Assembly: GCA_036937835.1 (NCBI GenBank)
Contig: CM072861.1
Span: forward strand, 26,299,501 to 26,363,500
Length of the DNA: 64,000 nt
Direction of reading: 5' to 3'
Source of the DNA: Pampus argenteus
Lineage: Eukaryota > Chordata > Actinopteri > Scombriformes > Stromateidae
In this document: positions 28,748 through 38,144 of the stretch, in pieces
How the letters are laid out: each line of letters starts with the position of its first letter
Numbering within the stretch: the stretch's first letter is position 1
Made by a program: the position numbers and the translations under genes
Notes under the pieces: model-generated
The model's database searches: none
Seen by the model: the letters and a program-made list of their open reading frames with translations, nothing else
What the model was told of the DNA's origin: nothing

Positions 28748-29407
28748 TTTTTTTTAACAATTGCGCCACTAAACTTAAACTCTATATTTAACCTTTTTTA
28801 ACTATTTAACATGAACTTCACACATATATTAAACTTAAAACATATATAATATATATAATAAGTCAAACTTATTTTTAAATAATGAAACTTATTCTTAAAC
28901 ATACAGATACTCATGAAATTCACTACATTGCATCATTTTAAATATAAACAATTGTTTTTATACATTTTTAGTATTTATAATCCTTTTTTATCCAAATAAA
29001 TAACTTAAAAGATAATCCGTATACGAAAACCTCCTTAAATGCAATAACGTATACGAAAACCTCTTTAAATGCAATATGAAGTACAAAATGAGTTTTAAAT
29101 GTACAAACAAACATGAACATAATGAGGTAAGCATGAAATATACCCAAAATAAATTATAGGTAAGTATAATTTTGATTAATATGCATTTATTTAAGACCTG
29201 TAATTGTTTTTGATGCTGTGTTTCCTTCCAGGTCCCGTCCCAAACCTCCCAAACAACTAGGGTTCTGAAACAGGTAAGTATAGGGGTTACGGGGATGATT
29301 GGGGTCCCAGAAAAGGTAAATAAAAAGATCACGGACACGTTAAGGTACGGCCAAAGGTAAGTAGGAGATGGTTAGGGTTAGTAAAAAGGTAAGTATAGGA
29401 GTTAGGG
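28748..29407 (-). mobile_element. AT-rich terminal-repeat/3' UTR sequence of a PLE
   Basis: AT-rich sequence with CGTATACG palindromes (29,018 and 29,049) followed by repeated GGTAAGTA words (29,270-29,395). It resembles the 3' UTR of family B (49,800-50,170). No gene is seen; it probably belongs to the E3 stub. Confidence 0.45.
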
Positions 29408-29626
29408 TTAGAATTAAAATTAGGATTAGGGCTTGGATTAAAGGGTTAGGATTAGGGTTTAGGTTAGGGTTAGGGTCCAGAATGGGATTAGGGTTAGAGG
29501 GTTAGGGTTAGAGGGTTAGGGACTGAGGATTGAGCCCGTCCCCTGGATCGGGGGACAGGAGGTGCACGGGTTAGGGTTAGGGTTAGGGTTGGGGTTGGGG
29601 TTGTGGTTAGGGTGTCAGGGGTATGT
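29408..29626. repeat. interstitial telomeric repeats with a 57-bp module insert
   Basis: TTAGGG and variant units (+ strand). They are interrupted at 29,515-29,570 by only the 3'-terminal module of family E1 (hairpin plus the GTGCACGG word), after which TTAGGG resumes. This is the shortest possible 5'-truncated insert. Confidence 0.85.
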
Positions 29627-29627
29627 T

Positions 29628-30439
29628 TAGTTGCACTGGCCTGTTGATCCACTGTAAATGGTTCTTTTGATATATACTTATTTTTTGGAAGGGTGTTTTA
29701 TACATTGGGTCAGAGGTCGCCTCACTGACTTCTGAGTCAGGCAGAGGCTTGGCGAAGGTGGAAAAGTTCCTCTCCCCCATGCGGAAGGTCCGGGTTCAAG
29801 TCCCGGGCAGAGGGAGAGAGACACCAGTGGTGGTGGGATGCCTAGGGAGCGAGGAGTCAGCCAAAATAACCATTTATTAAAAGTAATTATAATTATTTGT
29901 TAAAACCTAGTGCCAAGGGTGGACTAAAATTTCATGGGCAATTCATAAAATCCATGCACAGAAACACTCCAAACAATTTAAGAAACTTATTTAAAATTAG
30001 TATAGGTGCATGCAATCCTATATACTGTAGAGAGCAAGCATGGAGGGTGGCAAAACTCACCCACAGTAAAAGTCAATAAACAATAAAAATATATAAATAA
30101 GTGCATAAATCAATGAGTAAAAAATATAAATAAATAAATAGATAAATAAATAAATAAATAAATAATTGGTTAAAATCATAAAAGTCCTGAAATGGCAAAA
30201 GGTTAAAATCCTCCCAAAAGTGGGGAAGGGAAAAGTTTAAAATTAGCTGACGGGGGGGGCTGTGGATGCTTGGGAACTTTAAAAGAGGAAGAAGGGTCTT
30301 GAGGTTAAGATCATGGTTAAAATCCCACTTCTTTCCTTAGAGTAGAGGCTACCTCCACGCCCCTGTAAACGGCGGAGCCGGGTTCGACTCCCGCTCTGGG
30401 CCCCGCTCCCCACGCATCCACCCTCTCCAAAGGGAGAAG
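29628..30439 (-). mobile_element. 3' UTR of PLE element E, with tRNA-like T-arms
   Basis: Downstream (sense) of the ORF2 tail at 30,440. The 3' end is next to TTAGGG at 29,627 and has a GGCCAGTGCA word (29641-29632), a variant of the common 3' module. Inside are an (AAAT)n run (about 30,130-30,165) and two segments on the + strand that look like tRNA T-arms: 29790-29806 with perfect 5-bp arms, and 30379-30393. No complete tRNA could be folded by eye. Confidence 0.5.
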
Positions 30440-31096
30440 TTAAAAGTTTTCTTTCTCATTAAGCCCTGATGGGGCTTTGGTGTCTAATTTAAAAATCCAC
30501 ATTTTTTCTGCTCTCTTCCTCTGCCCGGTGGTCCAACGGTCATTGGCCTCCAATGCTGAAATGGTCAGTTTATTAGGTGGGTGCTGTTGAAAGTGATGAA
30601 CCAGGAGGGTGTTGAGTTTTCCCTCCCTGATGTTGTATAAGTGCTGTTTGAGACGGGTGTGTATGTGATGTTTAGTTTCCCCTATGTAGTGTTTGTTACA
30701 AATGGTGCATGTGATAATGTAAACCGTGTTCTTGGTGCTGAGTGAGAATGAGCCCAAGACCGGATGCGAAGCTCCCCTACTGTGAGTGTTTGTAATGAAT
30801 TTTCTATGTTTGTAATGGGTGCTCTGTTGTGTATGTACCGGTGGTCGATGATCTGTGAATTTGGAGTGTACTAAGATGTCCTGTAGGTTCTTGTTCCTGC
30901 GGTATGCTGAGATGATCTTGGAGTTGTGGAATGCTGGGTGCTGGACCTGTAGGTGAGTGAAATTCTGCTTGATGATGTGGTGTAGTCCTGTAATTTTGTG
31001 TGAGAAGGTGGAGATGAATGGAATGATATGTGTAGTGGTGGTGTTGGTTGGAACAGGGTCTGGTCCCATGGGGAGGGGGTACGGGTGGGGGTACAA
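30440..31096 (-). pseudogene. PLE element E, ORF2 C-terminal part with GIY-YIG domain (5'-truncated)
   Basis: A 218-codon minus-strand frame. It starts at the linker after the RT thumb (SAYRRNKNLQDILVHSKF) and holds the GIY-YIG nuclease: NTVYIITCTICNKHYIGET, R and H in HTRLKQHLYNI, and an AEKMWIFKL end. The RT domain is missing: to the right the sequence passes directly into TTAGGG units at about 31,100, so the copy is 5'-truncated. It is closest to element D by eye. It is probably not a functional gene, because the catalytic RT part is absent. Confidence 0.85.
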
Positions 31097-31099
31097 ACC

Positions 31100-32200
31100 C
31101 TGGTTAGGGTAGGGTTAGGGTTGGGTTAGGGTTGGGGTTTAGTGGATTTGGATTTAAATTATAAGTGCACTGGCCTACTGGTTTGCTAATATGATGTGAG
31201 TAGAATGGTCAGTGTTGGGGAAAAAAATATAAATAAACAAATAAATAAAATAAAATAAGATAAAAAAATAAAAAATGTGTTGGGTAATAATTAAATAAAT
31301 AAAAGACGTCTGTGTGTGTAGGGGGTGGGAAGTTTGTGTAGGAAGAGGGTGTGTAAGGAGACATGAGGGATGATAGTGCCTGAATTAAGGAAAAACGAAG
31401 ATTATGTAGGTTCCAGTGGGGGAGGGGGGGGGGGGGGGGGGGGGGGGTTGGGGGGTAGGAAGGGAAGGTAGTGTGGGTATGTTAAGGGTTAGGGAAGGTT
31501 AGGGTTAGGGTAGGGGAAGTTGTTAGGGTTAGGGTTTAGGAGTGGGGGAAAGAAAATAAAAAGTAATAAAAAAATAAAAGATAAAAAATGGCGGGGGAAG
31601 GTAGGTTGGGAAGGTAGTGTGGGTATGCTTAGGGTTAGGGAAGGTTAGGGTTAGGGTAGGGTTGGGTTAGGGTTGGGGTTTAGTGGATTTGGATTTAAAT
31701 TATAAGTGCACTGGCCTACTGGTTTGCTAATATGATGTGAGTAGAATGGTCAGTGTTGGGGAAAAAAATATAAATAAACAAATAAATAAATAAAATAAAA
31801 TAAGATAAAAAAATAAAAAATGTGTTGAGTAAATAATTAAATAAATAAAAGATGTCTGTGTGTGTAGGGGGGTGGGAAATTTGTGTAGGAAAAGGGTGTG
31901 TAAGGAGACATAAGGGATGATAGTGCCTGAATTAAGGAAAAACGAAGATTATGTAGGTTCCAGTGGGGGAAGGTTGGGGGGTAGGAAGGGAAGGTAGTGT
32001 GGGTATGTTTAGGGTTAGGGAAGGTTAGGGTTAGGGTAGGGGAAGTTGTTAGGGTTAGGGTTTAGGAGTGGGGGAAAGAAAATAAAAAGTAATAAAAAAA
32101 TAAAAAATGGCGGGGGAAGGTAGGTTGGGAAGGTAGTGTGGGTATGCTTAGGGTTAGGGAAGGTTAGGGTTAGGGTAGGGGAAGTGGTTAGGTTTAGGGG
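31100..32200. repeat. ITS-rich direct repeats (541-bp period)
   Basis: Two copies of a block start at about 31,107 and 31,648. Each begins with TTAGGG variants, then AGTGGATTTGG..., a GGCCAGTGCA word on the minus strand (31175-31166 and 31716-31707), an (AAAT)-rich stretch, and ends with more TTAGGG. They look like duplicated 5'-truncated PLE 3' ends. The first copy contains a poly-G run (31,434-31,447). Confidence 0.75.
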
Positions 32201-32255
32201 TTGGGGTGAGGTAAGGGTACCAATCGGGGGTTCTGAAGGGGAGGGTGAAGGTTGG

Positions 32256-32460
32256 GTGTTAGTATAAATCGAGTTGTTTTAACCAGTTTTCTAAAATTAA
32301 ATTCGCTGTGGAGGGTGTCCAGTGGGTGTTATCTTTCTCTGTGATGAATGTATCGTGTGGTATTTCAGAGAGTGTGGGGAAATGGATGGCCATGGTTTTA
32401 TTGATTAAAGCAAGGTTGCTTTTTTGTGTAGGGGTGAGATTGGGTGAAAAGTTTATTATG
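32256..32460 (-). pseudogene. PLE element F, ORF1 C-terminal fragment
   Basis: Minus-strand translation gives ALINKTMAIHFPTLSEIP ... EKDNTHWTPSTANLILENWL and a stop near 32,258. This matches the end of ORF1 in families A-D, including the D-x-x-H-W block of the SGNH domain. To the right it ends in TTAGGG repeats (5' truncation). ORF2 is not present downstream, so the fragment is truncated at both ends. Confidence 0.7.
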
Positions 32461-32526
32461 GGGTTAGGGTTAGGGTTAGAGGGTTAGGGTTAGGGTTAGG
32501 GTTAGAGGGTTAGGGTTAGGGTTAGG
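32461..32526. repeat. interstitial telomeric repeat at the A array's 3' end
   Basis: About ten TTAGGG/TTAGAGGG units running directly into the GGTTAGG of ORF1 codons 51-52 of the A terminal repeat, with no other bases at the junction. Confidence 0.9.
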
Positions 32527-32676
32527 TGAGGGGAAGCCCCATCCCCTTCTCGGGTCAGGGAATGCACGGTCCATCCCCCGGTTCCGCTCCCATCTCTGGT
32601 CCCAGCGGGGCTGGCGGAGGTTCTGGCGTCTCCTGCCGTAGCGGACCTCCGTCCAGCCCTGGTCGTCGAAGGCCAT
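32520..32676 (-). mobile_element. family A 3'-terminal stub: ORF1 codons 1-52 and 3' module
   Basis: ATG at 32676, MAFDDQGWTEVRYGRRRQ ... WGFPSPN, then CCCTAA repeats. The module reads GGACCGTGCA (32572-32563), a CCC/GGG hairpin, CCTAACC. The identical DNA is ordinary ORF1 coding sequence in the full units (37839-37891 and 43158-43210). Confidence 0.9.
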
Positions 32677-32825
32677 TATGGCCGTACTTGTAGTTTACGT
32701 AAATTAGCTTAATTTAAGCTAACTTAAAAAATAAAAAGTCTAAAAAAGTCTAAAAACGTGAAAAAATTAAATATCTTTGTTTTAAAATTAAAGGAAGCTT
32801 ACCTCTGTTAAATCCTATCAAAATA

Positions 32826-32876
32826 TGCCCACGCGCGACGTTTCGACCCAACGGGGTCTTCCTCAGGCACTGGGCA
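32826..32876 (-). ncRNA. hammerhead ribozyme motif, family A (3'-terminal copy)
   Basis: Minus strand: CTGAGGA (32866-32860), stem II ACCC/GGGT, GAAA (32844-32841) and CGTC. Stem I includes TGCCCA/TGGGCA. The CUGANGA core is kept, with G at the variable position. Confidence 0.75.
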
Positions 32877-32965
32877 CAAAAGAAAATGCTAATCTGGGTC
32901 TGCAGAGGCTTGAGATGTGCTCACTTTGAAAGCCGGAAAAGAAATGAAGTGAGAAGCAGGTCTGC

Positions 32966-32975
32966 CCTATTTATA
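32966..32975 (-). promoter_or_regulatory. TATA box, family A terminal repeat
   Basis: TATAAATAGG on the minus strand, 99 nt upstream of the hammerhead. Confidence 0.55.
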
Positions 32976-33279
32976 ACCGCAGACTGAATGTTCGTTTAAC
33001 CCTTTTTCTGCCAGATGAAATGTGTTTTTAACCCTTTTTCTGCCAAATCAATTGTAAGTTTTACTTTTTCAACTATTTAAATGAAATTTGATGTATTTTT
33101 AATTCGTATACGTTTATTAACTTATTGTATTTGTACTTATGAATTTTATATTATATTAAATTTGTAAAAATTGTGTATTTTGATTCTGTATGTAATGAAA
33201 TAAATATTTATTCCGTCCAATCTGTGTATTGAGTCATTTATTTAATTTTTAACATAACTTAATTATTTAATTAATTTTT

Positions 33280-33840
33280 AATAAAACCAAATTAGGGTTA
33301 CGACCCACAAATAGGGAATGGAATAGGGAAAAGGATAGTGATAGGGACTGGATAGTAGGGGTGGGTAAAGTTAGGGTAAGGAATGAAGGAAAGGAGGTAG
33401 TTAGGGTTAGGGAAGGAGAGAGGTTAGGGTTAGGAAAGGAGAGGTGAGGTTAGGGTTAGGAAAAGGGAAAGTGGTTAGGGTTAGGAAAGGGAAGGAGTGG
33501 TTAGGGTTAGGCAAGGGAAGGGTTAGGGTTAGGCAAGGGAAGGAGTGGTTAGGGTTAGGGAAAGGAAGAGTGGTTAGGGTTAGACAAGGGAAGGAATGGT
33601 TAGGGTTAGGCAAGTTAGGGAAAGGAAGAGTGGTTAAGGTTAGGGTTAGGCAAGGGAAGGAGTGGTTAGGGTTAGGACAGAAGGATGGGAAGGTGTTAGG
33701 GTTAGGAATAGAAGGGGCTAGGATGTTAGGGTTAGGAAAGGGAAACAGGGTTAGGATTAAGGAAGGAAGGTTGGGATTAGGCAAGAAAAAGGAAAGGTTA
33801 GGTTTAGGCAAGGAAACGACAAAAAGGAAGGTGAAGGGGT
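33280..33840 (-). repeat. telomere-like 3' UTR of family A, copy 1
   Basis: About 20 TTAGGG-derived units separated by AAGGGAAGGAGTGG-type spacers. Open frames on both strands (LGLGKGK or PNPNHSFPCLTL repeats) result from the repeat and are not genes. Repeated at 38,599-39,159 and, truncated, at 43,918-44,342. Confidence 0.85.
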
Positions 33841-33892
33841 CTAATTTTTGGGTTGTACTCTAATTATTTCAAGTCCAGTTTCCCGTTAGAAC

Positions 33893-36133
33893 TTAATTGC
33901 CTTTCTTATTTAACCCCCATGGTTCCTTAGTGCTTAAATAAGAGATCCATTTTCTCTCTGCATTTTTGCGTTCTCTAATAGTCCAATTGGAATTGCTTTG
34001 AAGACCTGCTACCTTAAGTGTCTGCAGCCCATGTAAAAGAAAATGACGAACTAAAGGAGTATCGGTGTCCATTCTATTTTTGATATTATATCTGTGTTGC
34101 CACATTCTTTTCAAGATCGAATTTCCGGATTCACCGACATATTTCTTGCCACATTTGGCACAAAAGATTACATAAACTAAATTAGATGTTTGTGGTGTAA
34201 AATCTTGTGTGATTTTGTAAATCCTATTGTTCTCTGCATTCTTCACATATTTCAATAAACAAAAATTCACCAACTTGGTATCTGAATCTGATTGTTGCAG
34301 AGATCTCAACTTAGCACGAACTAAAATGTCCCTTAAGTTCTGGTTCTTCTTATACGCTGAAATAACCTCATAATTATTTAGTAAATTTGATTGCCCCACA
34401 ATCCTATTAAAATTGTTCTTAAATGTGCGATTCATACTCATGCTAGTTGAAGAAAATTGAGTAATTAGAGGAATGATTTCCTTTTTATTGACCAGAGTCT
34501 TGTCTCTAAATGTCTTAAGGCATTTTCTCAGAAATGTTCTGGAGTAGCCTCTAGTTTTTAAGGAATCGAACAAAATCTTAACCGCTACCCAAAAATCCTT
34601 GATCTGTGTACAAATTCTGAAAAACCTTAATAATTGAGATTTCACCAGACCTCTGAAGGTGTGTCTGGGATGGAAACTGGTTCTAAATAAAAGAGAATGT
34701 GTGTCCGTTTCCTTAAAATAAACTTTCACCTCTAATTTCCCCGTAGAACAAAATGAAGAACCTTTGTACACAGTGGTGTCAAGAAAATCTATAGAATGTT
34801 GATTAATTATGTGTTTTAGTTGAATAGAGGGATCATGACTATTTAAAATCCTCATGAACTCTTCAAAATCCCCCAACGAGTGACACCAGATCCCCCATAT
34901 GTCATCAAGATACCTTAAATAATGGAGGGGTTTTTTGGGACACCTAGCCAAAACCTCCTCCTCCCAATTCGCCATGAAAATGTTTGCATAGGCGGGGGCG
35001 AACTTCTTCCCCATTGCCGTTCCTTTAATCTGTAAATAAAATTCTTCATTAAAAACAAAATCATTTTTGGTCAAATTGATGTCTAATAATTGTAAGATTT
35101 CTTCGTCTGGTCTTTCGTCGTTTGGGTATTTTTGAAAAATCTTTTTAACTGTTGCCAATCCTGCTGGAATATCTATGTTTGTATATAAACTATCTACGTC
35201 CATGCTAAAAAAGTATGAATTTTGTGGAATTTTTAAGCTCTTAATTAGATCAACGAAATGATAGGTATCTTTGACATATGAAGGATGAAGTGTAGATAAC
35301 GGATTAAGAAAAAAATCAATAAATTCTGCCGTTTGGTACGTTTCACTCCCACAATCTGAAACAATCGGCCTACCTGGGGGAACCTCAAAAGGTATCGTCC
35401 AATTTTTGGGATCCTTATGTATCTTGGGTAAAATGTAAAAGCGTCTTTCCCTTGGTTGCCCTTCCCCTTTTAGGTATAACTCTTGTTTGCGATTAATGAA
35501 TTTTTTGGTTTTTAAACTCTTAAGTATGTTATGAACTATAGGAATTGTTTTTAAATAAATAGGCTCATCTAATTTTCTATAATATGTCTTATCATTTAAT
35601 TGTCTTAATACTTCAAATATGTATTGTTCCCGATCCAATATTACAACTGAACTGCCCTTATCAGCTGGTTTGATAACAATCTGTTTGGTTCTACTGAGTT
35701 CTTTAATTGCTGTTTCTTCCTCTTTGGTTAAATTGGGTTTTTCAAATTGGAATTTAAAATTATTACTAAAGTCCCTATTGTCTTTTTCAATTAACAAATT
35801 AATTTCCTCCGGAATCTTTTCTTTTGGAGGCATCCATGTTGAAGCTAATGTGAAAGGTATGGGTTTCGAACGACTTTTGTCCCCAAAGTAGGCCGCCAAA
35901 CTTATCCTACGGTGATAACTTTGTAAATCAAATTTTAATTGTTTCTGTCTATTTTTGTTGATATTAATTGTAGGAATAAAAGTAAGTCCTTTACTTAGAA
36001 CATCTAACTGAGTCTGCGTGGGAGTGAACTTTTTTGATAAAACTATAACATTACGTGCGATAAGGGGTTTCGACCCCTCACGCCCCTCCCTAATAAGGCT
36101 CAAGGGGCCTTTAAGTTTAACAAGCTTACCCAA
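33893..36133 (-). CDS. PLE family A ORF2: reverse transcriptase with GIY-YIG endonuclease (copy 1)
   Basis: 746 codons. The RT copies element RNA into DNA; the nuclease nicks target DNA. Motifs (numbered from the TTG at 36133): IKPADKGSSVVI near 155-166, LPKIHK 235-240, RPIVSDCGSETY 255-266, catalytic motif A FSMDVDSLYTN with Asp312, GTAMGKKFAPAYANIFM 371-387, YLDD with Asp410-411, DFLDTT 449-454 and thumb HPRHTFRGLVKSQLLRF 488-504. The C-terminal GIY-YIG domain runs from VYVIFCAKCGKKYVGES (about 653-669), with Arg676, His680 and a Glu near 726. There is no ATG near the start: the frame opens at 36136 after a TGA and begins TCA TTG GGT. It overlaps ORF1 by 37 nt in the -1 frame, so an ORF1-ORF2 fusion by frameshifting is inferred. 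The frame is intact. Confidence 0.93.
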   Translation of the reverse strand: MGKLVKLKGPLSLIREGREGSKPLIARNVIVLSKKFTPTQTQLDVLSKGLTFIPTININKNRQKQLKFDLQSYHRRISLAAYFGDKSRSKPIPFTLASTWMPPKEKIPEEINLLIEKDNRDFSNNFKFQFEKPNLTKEEETAIKELSRTKQIVIKPADKGSSVVILDREQYIFEVLRQLNDKTYYRKLDEPIYLKTIPIVHNILKSLKTKKFINRKQELYLKGEGQPRERRFYILPKIHKDPKNWTIPFEVPPGRPIVSDCGSETYQTAEFIDFFLNPLSTLHPSYVKDTYHFVDLIKSLKIPQNSYFFSMDVDSLYTNIDIPAGLATVKKIFQKYPNDERPDEEILQLLDINLTKNDFVFNEEFYLQIKGTAMGKKFAPAYANIFMANWEEEVLARCPKKPLHYLRYLDDIWGIWCHSLGDFEEFMRILNSHDPSIQLKHIINQHSIDFLDTTVYKGSSFCSTGKLEVKVYFKETDTHSLLFRTSFHPRHTFRGLVKSQLLRFFRICTQIKDFWVAVKILFDSLKTRGYSRTFLRKCLKTFRDKTLVNKKEIIPLITQFSSTSMSMNRTFKNNFNRIVGQSNLLNNYEVISAYKKNQNLRDILVRAKLRSLQQSDSDTKLVNFCLLKYVKNAENNRIYKITQDFTPQTSNLVYVIFCAKCGKKYVGESGNSILKRMWQHRYNIKNRMDTDTPLVRHFLLHGLQTLKVAGLQSNSNWTIRERKNAERKWISYLSTKEPWGLNKKGN

Positions 36134-37995
36134 TGATCAAACATGGCCACCGCCGTATCCCTTGTCCAATGGATGAGGTCCTCCTCTGTCCGGAAGTCAT
36201 CCTCAGGAAGGAGATTAAGGTAAGGCATGTTTTTGAAGATGTGATCATTGAGGAGCTTCAGATTGCGTTGTTCTTTTCCAGGCAGAGCAGTGGAAAAGTT
36301 CACCAGCGGAATCCAAATTTCCGCATACGGAAACCGCTTCTTGGCCATGCGTACCGCCGATTGCAATTGCTTGACCGTAGTTTCCTTGGTCTTTTGTCCA
36401 CGGCTGTTTAGGCCACATGCAATGACAATCTTCTCCACTTGCACTTGTCCGATGGCCTTGAACAAAATGGAGCTCACATGCCTGAAATTTGCTCCAGGAT
36501 AACTATCTATTTGGAGATCCGGGATGGTATGTGATGGCATCCGAGACAAATTGGAGTCTCCAATAAACAGCCACTTCTTGGTCACAGAAACTGTCCAGTC
36601 CACTAGCTTCCGCTGTGTTCTGATGTGTCTAGTTGGACCAAACTTGTGAGGCTGGGGAGTGGATGTAGCACTAGTTCCCCAGTTTTCAGAATCTGGCTCT
36701 TCTAGATCCATCAGATCCTCCTGCGTTGGATTTCTGTGGACCTGTGCTGTGGTGGTCACCATCTTCTTGCGGGGAGCCAGCGGGGGAGTCTGATCTATCT
36801 CCGTCCCAAATACCTCGCCCAACAATAAGTCCAAGCTGTAATCATCATCCTCTATGGGTGATGGTTCCCGAGCTCTCCTTGAAGGTCTCTGTTCTTTCGG
36901 AGAATAGCTTGGAAAACTTTGAGGAGACGATTCTTTTTCCTGCTGGCGAATCCCCTCCGCAGGTTCCTGTTCTTCCTCCTGTCGGCGAATTCCCTCAGCA
37001 GGTTCCCCTCTGTCCTCGTCTTCCGTCATCGTCATTGTCATCGTCGATACCGCTCTCGTGGAAGGAACTGTGGTCCGCCCTGCTTCTGGGGAAAGGTCCA
37101 CAATCTCCTCCAGGAGCTCCATCTGAGCTGAGTCATCCCTTGTCTTTCGTCTTGTCTGTCGTGATGTCCCCCGCGTTTGGTTGTCCTCCTTTGTTTGGTT
37201 TGTGTCCCTTGGATCTGCATCCCCATCTTCTTCCAGCTTGGATCCAATGGAGGCCGCCACCAACGCTTCTGCATGGTCCACCACTTCTCTAGACAGACGT
37301 GCCAGGTTCCTACGGGCCCACCTTGTCGCTACCTCGAAGGCCGTTTTCCAATCCGGGTCCGGATCCTTGGATAACTCTTCCAAAACTTCCTCCAATGCTC
37401 CTTCATAATGATCCCGCAGGATCAACATGGTCGTGTGGCCCCAGTTCTTAGCGTTCCCCATGATCATGTCAGTGGTCTTCCGGTTGGGGATCGCTGGTTT
37501 TATCATGGCGGCCAACACGTCCACCATGCGAGAGATCATTCTAGGTTCAGGCTTGCCATCTTCACCGGTTACGTTCTGTCCATGATGGACGATCTTAATC
37601 ACTTTGTGAAGCTGGCGAACCAGCCTCCCAAATTTTGGAGTTGTTGGCGGAGCCTGTTGATCTCTCCGGGGCTGGAAAAATCCTCCCTGCTGTCTGTTCC
37701 ATGGTCCTCTGCGGCCATCCCAGCCGGGATTGGATCCGCGAACCACCTCCGTATACGTCCTGTTCTGGGGAACGTAGGGTCTTGGTGGCATAGGGGGACG
37801 TCCAGGACGGGAAGGAAAACCAGAAGGAGGCACTGGCCGGTTAGGTGAGGGGAAGCCCCATCCCCTTCTCGGGTCAGGGAATGCACGGTCCATCCCCCGG
37901 TTCCGCTCCCATCTCTGGTCCCAGCGGGGCTGGCGGAGGTTCTGGCGTCTCCTGCCGTAGCGGACCTCCGTCCAGCCCTGGTCGTCGAAGGCCAT
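36100..37995 (-). CDS. PLE family A ORF1: basic protein with C-terminal SGNH hydrolase domain (copy 1)
   Basis: 631 codons from ATG at 37995. Residues 1-120 are Arg/Pro/Gly-rich (RYGRRRQ motif, then TYTEVVRG). About 121-250 form a conserved alpha-helical domain (KFGRLVRQLHKVIKIVHH ... NAKNWGHTTMLILRDHYE). About 255-460 are acidic and low in complexity. The last 170 residues look like an SGNH/GDSL hydrolase: Ser481 in IGDSN, Gly501 in SYPGA, Asn530 in CGLNS, Asp606 and His609 in DLIHW. All four blocks are present. Esterase-type ORF1 proteins are known from some CR1/L2 LINEs; the role here is probably RNA binding or RNP assembly. Codons 35-52 double as the RNA 3' module. Confidence 0.9.
   Translation of the reverse strand: MAFDDQGWTEVRYGRRRQNLRQPRWDQRWERNRGMDRAFPDPRRGWGFPSPNRPVPPSGFPSRPGRPPMPPRPYVPQNRTYTEVVRGSNPGWDGRRGPWNRQQGGFFQPRRDQQAPPTTPKFGRLVRQLHKVIKIVHHGQNVTGEDGKPEPRMISRMVDVLAAMIKPAIPNRKTTDMIMGNAKNWGHTTMLILRDHYEGALEEVLEELSKDPDPDWKTAFEVATRWARRNLARLSREVVDHAEALVAASIGSKLEEDGDADPRDTNQTKEDNQTRGTSRQTRRKTRDDSAQMELLEEIVDLSPEAGRTTVPSTRAVSTMTMTMTEDEDRGEPAEGIRRQEEEQEPAEGIRQQEKESSPQSFPSYSPKEQRPSRRAREPSPIEDDDYSLDLLLGEVFGTEIDQTPPLAPRKKMVTTTAQVHRNPTQEDLMDLEEPDSENWGTSATSTPQPHKFGPTRHIRTQRKLVDWTVSVTKKWLFIGDSNLSRMPSHTIPDLQIDSYPGANFRHVSSILFKAIGQVQVEKIVIACGLNSRGQKTKETTVKQLQSAVRMAKKRFPYAEIWIPLVNFSTALPGKEQRNLKLLNDHIFKNMPYLNLLPEDDFRTEEDLIHWTRDTAVAMFDHWVSLLNLKAP
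36115..36121 (-). promoter_or_regulatory. putative -1 frameshift heptamer, family A copy 1
   Basis: GTTAAAC with ORF1 phase G TTA AAC, five codons (including stop) before the ORF1 end. A -1 slip enters ORF2 in frame. The same heptamer is used by an arterivirus frameshift site. Confidence 0.55.
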
Positions 37996-38144
37996 TATGG
38001 CCGTACTTGTAGTTTACGTAAATTAGCTTAATTTAAGCTAACTTAAAAAATAAAAAGTCTAAAAAAGTCTAAAAACGTGAAAAAATTAAATATCTTTGTT
38101 TTAAAATTAAAGGAAGCTTACCTCTGTTAAATCCTATCAAAATA

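Noticed and set aside
33407..33863. Open frames of 134-139 codons on both strands with LGLGKGK or PNPNHSFPCLTL repeats (also 38,726-39,182 and 44,045-44,426)
   Set aside because: They are translations of TTAGGG-derived repeats; period-6 DNA with few stops gives such frames automatically.
36726..37292. A 188-codon + strand frame opposite ORF1 (and copy 42,045-42,611)
   Set aside because: Shadow of ORF1; low-complexity Pro/Ser content, no homology, opposite to a well-supported gene.
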